This document shows, piece after piece, positions 1-5,423 of a stretch of DNA of 5,423 nucleotides. Position numbers and translations under genes: made by a program. Under the pieces are notes generated by a model. That model did no database searches, was not told where the DNA came from, and saw only the letters and a program-made list of their open reading frames with translations. Every line of letters begins with the position of its first letter. The stretch's first letter is position 1. Source of the stretch: Neptuniibacter sp. (lineage in GTDB: Bacteria; Pseudomonadota; Gammaproteobacteria; Pseudomonadales; Balneatricaceae); NCBI GenBank assembly GCA_030149405.1, contig JASBRM010000123.1, positions 1-5,423 on the forward strand, read 5' to 3'.

Positions 1-708
1 GGCAATGCCCGAAAAGGTGCAAAACTGGGGGCGCCCTGAATCGATCTGAATTTTGGTTGCCCGGCTAAAACCGTGAATAAGAGCAAAGGCGGGGCGGTGT
101 TGCTCGATACGCCGGAGTTGATTCATGAGATTGTGAAAGCCGTGCGTGAGGCGGTGCCGTCGGATATACCCGTTTCTGCGAAAATGAGGCTGGGTAACAA
201 ATATAAAGAGTTGGCACTGGAAAATGCTCAGGCGATTGCTGAAGCGGGTGCAGATTCTCTGGCAGTTCATGCCCGAACTAAGTTAGAAGGTTACAAACCA
301 CCTGCACACTGGGAATGGATTGCGCGCATTCGTGAATCTGTTGATCTGCCCGTTGTTGCCAATGGGGAGGTCTGGAACTGGCAGGATTATGTGCGCTGTA
401 AGGAAGTCAGCGGCTGTTCGGATATCATGATTGGGCGCGGTTTGATTGCGAAGCCTGATCTGGCAAAAACTATTAAAAACCAAATGGTTAATGGCGAAAG
501 TGCTTCTCTTGAATGGCAGCATGTGCTTAAGTTAGTCGTTCTGTATCTGAGTCGAATCGAGCAGAATCTGGCCGCAAAATATGTACATGGTCGCCTGAAA
601 CAATGGTTGTTTCATCTCCAGCGTGAATATGAAGAAGCTGGCTGTGTCTTTGAAAAAATAAAAACTATTCGGGAACCTTCTCAACTCAGAATTGCCTTAT
701 CTGAATGA
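1..708 (+). pseudogene. dusC: tRNA-dihydrouridine(16) synthase DusC, 5' end outside window, interrupted by an in-frame TGA
   Basis: DusC-type flavoenzymes reduce a D-loop uridine (U16 in the E. coli enzyme) of tRNA to dihydrouridine using FMN and NADPH in the cytoplasm. Frame 1 reads from base 1 as NARKGAKLGAP, then TGA at 37-39, then IDLNFGCPAKTVNKSKGG, which is the family's active-site region. The catalytic Cys is encoded at 58-60. FMN-site elements follow: Lys in AKMRLG (181-198), His in VHARTK (268-270), ANGEV (358-372) and MIGRGL (427-444). The tail RLKQWLFHL is typical of the DusC C-terminal tRNA-recognition domain, and the gene ends at TGA 706-708. The family has Gly where the stop lies, so GGA to TGA is a one-base change. 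The first possible restart, GTG at 73, has no Shine-Dalgarno sequence and would omit the catalytic Cys. Identity is secure; whether the gene is truly broken or the base is an error cannot be decided here. Confidence 0.9.
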
Positions 709-760
709 TTTCTGAGTGCACGACTGCTGAGAGTGTTTCAATTGTTCTGGAGGAAAGGAA

Positions 761-2764
761 ATGTCCCTGTTGATCAGCCCGGCAACTAAGTTAATGGGAA
801 ACATAAAATACCCAGCCAAATTTAGCCTGGTGAGTATTTTATTCCTGATACCTTTAGCACTCACCGTAGTTTTGTATTGGGGAGAAGTGAGCCAGAATAT
901 AGATCTTACCCGTAAAGAACTTGAAGGTATTGAGCTGATCCAACTAACGGAACCTTTGGTAGTCAACATCGGCCAGCATCGTGGATTAACCAATGCGTTG
1001 CTAAATGGTAATTCTGGTGTTGAAAGCAAAGTGCTGGATCGGCGCTCGAAAGTTGATAAGGCACTGTCTGATCTGTCAGCAGGTGCTGTGAATGCAAGCC
1101 CGGAACTGCAAAACCGAATCAGTGGCCTTGGCAGTTCCTGGGGGGCGATAAAAAGCCAGATAGGTTCGACCAATCCTGCCGAAATTTTTGAAATGCACAA
1201 CCGCTTCGCGGCGGATGTTCGCAGCTTTAACCGCGCAATACTTACTGAATATTCTCTGGTTCTGGATCAGCATATTGGTACCACCTTTATGATTGATAAT
1301 GTGGCGGTGCTATTACCGCAGATCATTGATGAGGTAGGGCAGTTACGTGGTAAAGCGGCGGGTGTAGCGGCACGAGGTAGCTTTACGGCCGATTCCTTTA
1401 TCTACGTAAGTAATTTGCAGTCACAACTTGAGAGCTTGTACCCGCTGATCGCAGAGGGTTTAGGGAATCCAGAGTTGGGGTCAATGCAGGATGAGATTCG
1501 AGCCGCTCACGCTGGGGTTAAAAGTTACATTGCTTATACCCGCGATAATGTCACAGATCCTGATCAGATCTCAGTGAGTTCGAATGAAGTCTTCTCAGAA
1601 GGTACCGCCGCGATCAAACAGGTCCTGGGCTTGTACAAAAAAATGCTGCCTACTCTGGCTGAAAAACAGAAGGAATATCTGAACGGCCAGTTGTTCAGCC
1701 GAAACCTGATCATTGCCGTTATTCTGGTCACAGTGACATTGGCGATTTACCTGTTTATCGGTTTCTACCGTTCAACGATGAATACTATCCACAACTTTAG
1801 GGAAGTATCTGAACGTTTGTCCAGCGGCGATCTTACAGTACGTCTGAATTATGACGGTAAGGATGAGATGTCGGCTATCTCTGATGGTATGAATGGTGTT
1901 GCCGAAGGTTTTGAACACCTTGTTCGGGAAGCTAAACGTGCGACTCAACTGGTATCTGAGAGCTCTCGAAGATTATCAGGTGAGTCTATGCAAACCCGCG
2001 ACGGAGTAGCCCGCCAGAAAGAGGAAACGAATTATATCTCTGGTGGTGTTGCTGACCTGTCTACCAGCGCATCGGAAATTGCTCAAAATACCAATATGGC
2101 TTCCGATGCTTCGCAACGTGTTGATCAGATGGCCACTGAAGGTCTGGAAGTTGTGCAGAAAACCACGGCCGCTTTCAATGAGTTGGTAAGGGATGTCAGT
2201 GAAACGGGAGCTGTGATCAGTGAACTGGATAATGATGTTCAAAATATCCATGCTGTATCAAAAGTGATCAGTGATATCGCAGATCAAACCAATCTTCTGG
2301 CGCTTAACGCGGCCATTGAAGCAGCCCGTGCCGGCGAACAGGGGCGTGGGTTTGCGGTCGTGGCGGATGAGGTAAGAACGCTGGCGCAAAGAACTCAGGA
2401 CTCAACCGGTGAGATTCGTGAGACCCTCTCGAAACTTCAGGATTGTGCGAGCCGTGCAGTTAAGATGATGGAACGTACCAATACAGCAGTGAGTGACAAT
2501 GTTGAAGATATGCAGCAAGCGAGTGATGTGCTGCATCAGATTGATACGGCTCTGGGTGAGATTAATCATATGAACCTGGGTATTTCGGCTGCCGCTGAGC
2601 AACAGAGCGGTTTAGTTCAGGATCTGCATCAGAACCTTGCTGCCATTGGAGAAGTGGCTGACACTTCTGAAAGAGCCGCTCAGAATACTTCATCATTGGC
2701 CGAAGAGATGGAAAGGTCTGCAGTTCAACTGGAAAATTCGTTATCTAAATTTTCGGTCCAGTAA
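761..2764 (+). CDS. Methyl-accepting chemotaxis protein with large helical periplasmic sensor domain
   Basis: This is an inner-membrane chemoreceptor of 667 aa that signals to CheA/CheW. TM1 is at about residues 21-41 ([20 protein letters not shown]) and TM2 at about 315-336, giving a periplasmic region of about 270 aa that is predicted all-helical and resembles NIT/HBM-type bimodular bundles. A HAMP domain follows at about 337-390 ([12 protein letters not shown]). The rest is a long coiled-coil signalling domain whose conserved hairpin tip spans about 503-546 ([20 protein letters not shown], then [18 protein letters not shown]). The cytoplasmic length, about 275 aa after HAMP, fits the 40-heptad class. 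There is no NWETF-like CheR-binding pentapeptide; the protein ends SKFSVQ. GGAGG at 749-753 and AAGGAA just before ATG 761 support the start. The gene follows dusC by 52 bp and is closed by a strong terminator. The ligand cannot be told from sequence. Confidence 0.97.
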   Translation: MSLLISPATKLMGNIKYPAKFSLVSILFLIPLALTVVLYWGEVSQNIDLTRKELEGIELIQLTEPLVVNIGQHRGLTNALLNGNSGVESKVLDRRSKVDKALSDLSAGAVNASPELQNRISGLGSSWGAIKSQIGSTNPAEIFEMHNRFAADVRSFNRAILTEYSLVLDQHIGTTFMIDNVAVLLPQIIDEVGQLRGKAAGVAARGSFTADSFIYVSNLQSQLESLYPLIAEGLGNPELGSMQDEIRAAHAGVKSYIAYTRDNVTDPDQISVSSNEVFSEGTAAIKQVLGLYKKMLPTLAEKQKEYLNGQLFSRNLIIAVILVTVTLAIYLFIGFYRSTMNTIHNFREVSERLSSGDLTVRLNYDGKDEMSAISDGMNGVAEGFEHLVREAKRATQLVSESSRRLSGESMQTRDGVARQKEETNYISGGVADLSTSASEIAQNTNMASDASQRVDQMATEGLEVVQKTTAAFNELVRDVSETGAVISELDNDVQNIHAVSKVISDIADQTNLLALNAAIEAARAGEQGRGFAVVADEVRTLAQRTQDSTGEIRETLSKLQDCASRAVKMMERTNTAVSDNVEDMQQASDVLHQIDTALGEINHMNLGISAAAEQQSGLVQDLHQNLAAIGEVADTSERAAQNTSSLAEEMERSAVQLENSLSKFSVQ

Positions 2765-2777
2765 ATCATTCATTTTC

Positions 2778-2803
2778 AAAAGCCCGCATCTGCGGGCTTT
2801 TTT
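2778..2803 (+). terminator. Rho-independent terminator after the chemoreceptor gene
   Basis: The stem AGCCCGC (2781-2787) pairs with GCGGGCT (2792-2798) around an ATCT loop. It is extended by an A-run pairing with the T-run, and six T residues lie at 2798-2803. It starts 13 bases after the TAA of the chemotaxis gene and separates that unit from the downstream operon. Because the A-run mirrors the T-run it could also act weakly on the other strand. Confidence 0.92.
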
Positions 2804-2813
2804 GTCTCCGTCA

Positions 2814-2843
2814 TTAACCTCTTTCAAATTCAGGGGCTAGAAT
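2814..2843 (+). promoter_or_regulatory. Possible sigma-70-type promoter of the Memo-AMMECR1 operon
   Basis: The candidate -10 box TAGAAT (2838-2843) matches TATAAT at five of six positions. The -35 candidate TTAACC (2814-2819) matches TTGACA at four of six, with an 18-bp spacer. The position is right: just after the terminator and about 23 bp before the Memo start, giving a short leader of roughly 15 nt. Such matches arise often by chance, so this is a weak call supported mainly by context. Confidence 0.3.
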
Positions 2844-2852
2844 TTAAGCAAT

Positions 2853-2859
2853 AAGGGAG
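2853..2859 (+). promoter_or_regulatory. Ribosome binding site deciding the Memo start
   Basis: AAGGGAG lies directly against the in-frame ATG at 2860 but 6 bases before the in-frame ATG at 2866. Only the second gives usual spacing, so 2866 is preferred, giving an N-terminus MSIRRAAVADLFYPG that matches how the family normally begins. Confidence 0.7.
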
Positions 2860-2865
2860 ATGAAT

Positions 2866-3645
2866 ATGAGTATACGAAGAGCCGCTGTAGCCGATCTGTT
2901 TTATCCGGGTGACCCGGGTGAGTTGGGAGGTCAGTTGAACTCTATTTTTTCTCTCTTTAATAGCCTTCCCAAACAGAAAAGTGTCGCGGCGATTGTTCCG
3001 CATGCGGGTTATATCTATTCCGGAGAGGCCGCGGCTCAGGCTTATGCTCAGATTGATTTTTCAGAACTGGATTGTATTTTGCTGTTCGGCCCTGCTCATA
3101 GGCTGCCCTTAAAAGGTCTTGCGCTGCCTTCAGTTACTGAATTTGAAACTCCGCTTGGGAACTACCCTTTGGATAAACAATTGATCGAGCAATTGGTAAA
3201 TACAGGTTTGGCAGTGATCAATGATTCGGCGCACCAACAAGAGCATTCGCTGGAAGTGCAACTCCCTTTTTTGCAGTATCTGGGAGTAGATGTTCCATTG
3301 GTTCCGATCGTAGTTGGTTGGTCAACACCTGACGAAGTTTCTAAATGTATTGAATTTGTTTTATCAAAGGCAAAAGCACTTGTTTTGGTCAGTTCAGATC
3401 TTAGCCATTTCCATAGTTACGACGAAGCACAGGCGATCGACCAAAATACCACCTATAGAATTCTTGATATGGAGACGGATATACAGCCAGAAGAAGCCTG
3501 TGGCTGCTATGCTCTGAATGGACTCCTATCCTGGCTGAAAGGGTCCGACAAAACGATTGAAGTGGTCAGTAAGTACAATTCAGGTGATACAGCCGGTGAT
3601 AAAGACAGGGTGGTAGGATATGCCTCATACATCGTTTACCAATGA
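2866..3645 (+). CDS. amrB: Memo-family protein (AmmeMemoRadiSam system protein B)
   Basis: This 259-aa protein belongs to the Memo family, related in fold to LigB-type class III extradiol dioxygenases. Numbering is from ATG 2866. Family landmarks run in order: LFYPGDP (11-17), IVPHAGYIYSGE (43-54, His46), FGPAHR (74-79, His78), ETPLGNYPLD (94-103), EHSLEVQLPFLQYLG (126-140, His127), VSSDLSHFH (175-183), ACGCYALNGLL (211-221, Cys212) and SGDTAGD (239-245). His46, His78 and Cys212 align by position with the His/His/Cys metal-site residues reported in human MEMO1, so a metal site is plausible. There is no signal peptide, so it is likely cytoplasmic. The reaction of bacterial Memo proteins is not established. 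It is the first gene of a five-gene run, and its end overlaps the AMMECR1 gene by 26 nt. The symbol is a system-level label; family identity is very firm. Confidence 0.95.
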   Translation: MSIRRAAVADLFYPGDPGELGGQLNSIFSLFNSLPKQKSVAAIVPHAGYIYSGEAAAQAYAQIDFSELDCILLFGPAHRLPLKGLALPSVTEFETPLGNYPLDKQLIEQLVNTGLAVINDSAHQQEHSLEVQLPFLQYLGVDVPLVPIVVGWSTPDEVSKCIEFVLSKAKALVLVSSDLSHFHSYDEAQAIDQNTTYRILDMETDIQPEEACGCYALNGLLSWLKGSDKTIEVVSKYNSGDTAGDKDRVVGYASYIVYQ

Positions 3646-4177
3646 TCAGAAACAACAGCTTCTGGCATTAGCACGAACCGCGATAGCGTCTCATTTTGAT
3701 CCTCGGAATTCGCAAAAGCCTGCCACGGAAAGTTGGCTTGAGGGGCTCAGGGCAACCTTTGTGACCTTAAAGATTGATGGCAATTTGCGTGGTTGTATCG
3801 GCAGCATTCATCCTGTGAGATCGCTTCTGGAGGATATCTGGCATAACGCTCAGGCTGCAGCTTTTCAGGACCCGCGTTTTCCTCCTTTGGATGAACAGGA
3901 GCTGGAGGCAATCACCATTGAATTGTCTGTTCTCACAGAGGTTCAGCCTCTGAACGTCTCTTCGGAATCTGAATTGCTTGAAGTGCTGAGGCCCGATATC
4001 GATGGTCTGATTATTGAAGATGGTCACCGCAAAGCAACGTTCCTTCCGGCGGTTTGGGATCAGCTTCCCGATCCACAACAGTTTTTGAATCAGTTGCGGC
4101 TTAAGGCTGGAATGCCTGATGGTTATTGGTCGGATACCATGCAGTGTTCGATCTATCAGGCTGAAAAAATGGTTTAG
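3620..4177 (+). CDS. amrA: AMMECR1-domain protein (AmmeMemoRadiSam system protein A)
   Basis: This 185-aa single-domain protein belongs to the AMMECR1 family, found from archaea to humans and of unsettled biochemical function. The hallmark LRGCIGSI is at residues 56-63, followed by AFQDPRFPPL (81-90), ITIELSVL (98-105), the segment GLIIEDGHRKATFLPAVW (129-146) and the C-terminal MPDGYWSDTMQCSIYQ (165-180). The length is typical. ATG 3620 lies 6 bases after AGGGTGG (3607-3613) and inside the last codons of the Memo gene in another frame. The 26-nt overlap suggests translational coupling and equal expression; in other genomes the two domains occur fused, consistent with a joint function. No signal peptide or membrane segment is visible. 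The third usual partner, a radical SAM enzyme, is absent from the window. Confidence 0.95.
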   Translation: MPHTSFTNDQKQQLLALARTAIASHFDPRNSQKPATESWLEGLRATFVTLKIDGNLRGCIGSIHPVRSLLEDIWHNAQAAAFQDPRFPPLDEQELEAITIELSVLTEVQPLNVSSESELLEVLRPDIDGLIIEDGHRKATFLPAVWDQLPDPQQFLNQLRLKAGMPDGYWSDTMQCSIYQAEKMV

Positions 4178-4185
4178 GGATATTC

Positions 4186-4458
4186 ATGCCGAATTCACAA
4201 CAGTTTATCGATTTTGTCGTGGAAATGATGGCGTTATCCGTCATTGTAAAAAAGATGCTTGGGGGCAAGAATTTATTCGTAGGTTCCTTAACTCAACAAT
4301 TCTGTAATTTAGGCTTAACACGCTTTAGTTATAAAAAGCGCGGAGAAACCTGTTACATCAATTACTACCAAGCCCCTGAGGTCTGTTTCGACGACCCGGA
4401 AGAGATGCAACACTGGGCTGAGGCAGCTTTTAATGTGGCAAGAGTAGCAGCAAAATGA
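4186..4458 (+). CDS. Small TfoX N-terminal-domain-like protein, apparently lacking the middle of the domain
   Basis: This is a 90-aa protein. Its ends resemble the TfoX/Sxy N-terminal domain: FIDFVVEMMA (7-16), KKMLGG (22-27, family form RRMFGG), then GLTRFSYKKRGE (43-54), INYYQAPE (58-65) and DDPEEMQHWAEAAFNVA (69-85). Most family members have about 15-20 more residues between the GG-containing turn and the GL-x-x-FSY strand, encoding core strands of the MFAL...LYLKV type. Here VGSL (32-35) runs almost directly into TQQF (36-39). The other two frames across 4225-4330 do not restore the missing part, so an in-frame deletion fits better than a frameshift. AGGGA at 4176-4180 precedes ATG 4186 by 5 bases. 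TfoX itself is a competence regulator, but short single-domain members have no assigned role. The family call is from pattern memory and moderate; the gene is real by operon fit. Confidence 0.6.
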   Translation: MPNSQQFIDFVVEMMALSVIVKKMLGGKNLFVGSLTQQFCNLGLTRFSYKKRGETCYINYYQAPEVCFDDPEEMQHWAEAAFNVARVAAK

Positions 4459-4811
4459 ATTTATACGACCTCTCAGGCTCGGGAAAAGGTTCTGAAAAAT
4501 TCGACCAGTTGCTCTCTATGGATGGCGTAAAAGTTGAAAGGATTATCTCTCATGGCCAAAGTACTCCTGAAGGGGAGTGGTATGATCAGGATTGGGATGA
4601 ATGGGTTCTTCTCATCTCCGGTAAAGCTGGGTTATTGCTCGATACTTCTTCTGAAGTGATCGAATTGCTTCCTGGTGATCATCTCTTACTGCCTTCCCAT
4701 CAAAAGCATCGCGTAGAGTGGACTGACCCGGATCAGCCGACGATCTGGCTGGCGATTCACTTTAGTGCGTCTCAGGTTAGTACATCTCAGGGTGGTTCAA
4801 ATGACGGTTAA
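4455..4811 (+). CDS. Small cupin-domain protein
   Basis: This 118-aa single-domain cupin has a beta-barrel pattern. Motif 1 covers about residues 40-59: [20 protein letters not shown], keeping the conserved Glu49 and Gly but with Trp/Tyr/Asp where the classical His-x-His metal ligands would be. Motif 2 is [17 protein letters not shown] (73-89), in which His82 and His85 remain. A metal site with a reduced or altered ligand set is therefore possible. The final strand is IWLAIHFS (97-104), followed by a Ser/Gly-rich tail that may be disordered. ATG 4455 overlaps the previous stop as ATGA and has only a weak Shine-Dalgarno, suggesting re-initiation after the TfoX-like gene. The protein resembles common uncharacterised bacterial cupins whose second motif and EGEWYDQ segment are conserved; the substrate is unknown. 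Confidence 0.85.
   Translation: MNLYDLSGSGKGSEKFDQLLSMDGVKVERIISHGQSTPEGEWYDQDWDEWVLLISGKAGLLLDTSSEVIELLPGDHLLLPSHQKHRVEWTDPDQPTIWLAIHFSASQVSTSQGGSNDG
4789..4795 (+). promoter_or_regulatory. Ribosome binding site deciding the macrodomain start
   Basis: AGGGTGG sits 5 bases before ATG 4801, inside the end of the cupin gene. It supports 4801 over the upstream in-frame GTG at 4765, which would add 12 residues ([12 protein letters not shown]) that are not part of the macrodomain fold. Confidence 0.7.
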
Positions 4812-5328
4812 GGGTCGGATCTGCATTGAACAGGCAGACATCACCCAATTGGCCGTTGATGTCATAGTGAATGCTGCAAATAACTCCTTGCTGGGAGGCG
4901 GTGGCGTTGATGGCGCCATTCATAGAGCAGCCGGGCCTGAGTTACTTGAAGAGTGTAGAGGTTTAGGTGGTTGTGAAACCGGATCGGCCCGTATTACTAA
5001 GGGTTACAAGCTACCTGCACAGTGGGTGATACATACCGTAGGACCTATCTGGTACGGCGGAGACGAGGGTGAAGCTAAACAACTTGAAAGCTGCTATAGG
5101 GATTGCCTTCAGTTAGCGAAAGAAAACCAGATCAGTTCAATTGCTTTTCCAGCGATTAGTTGCGGAGTTTATGGCTATCCAGCAGACGAGGCAGTGAATA
5201 TAGCTTTATCTACCGTTGCCGATTTCTTGATTGGAAATCAGGATATTAAAAAGGTTGTTTTCTGTACGTTCGGAGATGAGATGACAGCCCTCTACCAAAG
5301 CGCATACGCTGCTCTCCCGGAGCCATGA
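4801..5328 (+). CDS. Macrodomain protein, YmdB-type ADP-ribose / O-acetyl-ADP-ribose hydrolase family
   Basis: This 175-aa protein has the length of E. coli YmdB (177 aa). YmdB-type macrodomains bind ADP-ribose and hydrolyse O-acetyl-ADP-ribose or remove mono-ADP-ribose from proteins. Key elements are seen in order: ADIT (12-15), [20 protein letters not shown] (22-41), [10 protein letters not shown] (43-52), [16 protein letters not shown] (58-73), VIHTVGPIW (76-84) and [18 protein letters not shown] (114-131). Asn27 and Asp37 correspond to the catalytically important Asn25/Asp35 of YmdB, and both are intact, so activity is expected. Small deviations are Ala12 where the family usually has Gly before Asp-Ile-Thr, and Cys121 where YmdB has Thr in the phosphate loop. 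It overlaps the cupin gene by 11 nt and is the last + strand gene of the run. The physiological substrate is not shown. Confidence 0.96.
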   Translation: MTVKGRICIEQADITQLAVDVIVNAANNSLLGGGGVDGAIHRAAGPELLEECRGLGGCETGSARITKGYKLPAQWVIHTVGPIWYGGDEGEAKQLESCYRDCLQLAKENQISSIAFPAISCGVYGYPADEAVNIALSTVADFLIGNQDIKKVVFCTFGDEMTALYQSAYAALPEP

Positions 5329-5337
5329 AGGAAGCTT

Positions 5338-5423
5338 TTATCGCCAATTAATCCAGTAGCTGTACTCAATTCGGTTTGAGTGGTTCAGAGTGTGCTGGAA
5401 CTGTTCGCTGGGTTTAGCTTTGC
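5338..5423 (-). CDS. Possible C-terminal end of a convergent gene, cut by the window edge
   Basis: On the minus strand one frame is open from the right edge to TAA at 5338-5340, reading KAKPSEQFQH, then TLNHSNRIEYSYWINWR. The other two minus frames are broken by stops. The piece would end 9 bp from the macrodomain stop, a normal arrangement for convergent genes, and its composition looks protein-like. An open run of 27 codons can still occur by chance, and no family can be recognised, so this is a tentative call. Confidence 0.4.
   Translation of the reverse strand, partial: KAKPSEQFQHTLNHSNRIEYSYWINWR

Noticed and set aside
37..39. TGA read as glycine (alternative genetic code) or as selenocysteine
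   Set aside because: TGA is the normal stop of dusC, the TfoX-like gene and the macrodomain gene, and no other internal TGA occurs in the Gly-rich genes of the window. The position is Gly, not Cys, in the family, and I see no selenocysteine insertion hairpin.
697..1200. Minus-strand open frame of 167 codons opposite the chemoreceptor gene
   Set aside because: It is a shadow of the chemoreceptor reading frame: Ser/Leu/Pro-rich composition, no domain pattern and no ribosome site.
2214..2275. Repeated GTGATCAGTGA within the chemoreceptor gene
   Set aside because: The two copies encode similar Val/Ile-Ser-Glu/Asp stretches of the coiled coil, so codon use explains them; there is no sign of a regulatory repeat.
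4119..4307. A 62-codon open frame across the AMMECR1 / TfoX-like junction
   Set aside because: It overlaps two better supported genes, has no convincing ribosome site, and resembles no family. It also does not supply the missing part of the TfoX-like domain.
5325..5351. ATG overlapping the macrodomain stop as ATGA, followed by a short + strand reading frame
   Set aside because: It ends after eight codons at TAA, too short to be supported as a gene; the minus-strand frame over the same bases looks more protein-like.
5364..5381. Inverted repeat ACTCAA / TTGAGT as a possible terminator
   Set aside because: The stem has six AT-rich pairs and no T-run follows it on either strand, so it is unlikely to terminate transcription.

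Overview
The window looks like a piece of a Gammaproteobacterium chromosome. The GC content appears close to 50%, the spacing between genes is short, the tRNA-dihydrouridine synthase is of the DusC type, and the chemoreceptor has the long cytoplasmic domain common in Pseudomonas and marine Oceanospirillales relatives. The assignment to a marine Oceanospirillales-like organism is inference from gene content and protein flavour, not from a database match. All recognisable genes read on the + strand except a possible convergent gene end at the right edge.

Left part (1-2804): the 3' portion of dusC enters from the left edge and carries an in-frame TGA at 37-39, just before the catalytic-cysteine motif. 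It is therefore either a recent nonsense pseudogene or contains a base error. A 52-bp gap then leads to a 667-aa transmembrane methyl-accepting chemotaxis protein with a large all-helical periplasmic sensor. This is closed by a strong Rho-independent terminator at 2778-2803.

Right part (2866-5328): five tightly packed genes form a likely operon. They encode a Memo/LigB-like protein (AmmeMemoRadiSam protein B), an AMMECR1-domain protein (protein A, overlapping the Memo gene by 26 nt), a small TfoX N-terminal-domain-like protein that appears to lack the middle of its fold, a small cupin, and a YmdB-type macrodomain (ADP-ribose / O-acetyl-ADP-ribose hydrolase family). Junctions are -26, +8, -4 and -11 nt, so translation is probably coupled. 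The radical SAM enzyme that usually completes the AmmeMemoRadiSam triad is not in the window. The biochemical task of the Memo/AMMECR1 pair is not settled, and the macrodomain and cupin neighbours hint at, but do not prove, a nucleotide- or ADP-ribose-related or small-molecule role.

After the macrodomain gene, the last 95 bases contain what may be the C-terminal end of a convergent minus-strand gene. I found no CRISPR array, tRNA, rRNA, insertion sequence or attachment site. No stretch over 300 bases lacks a gene.
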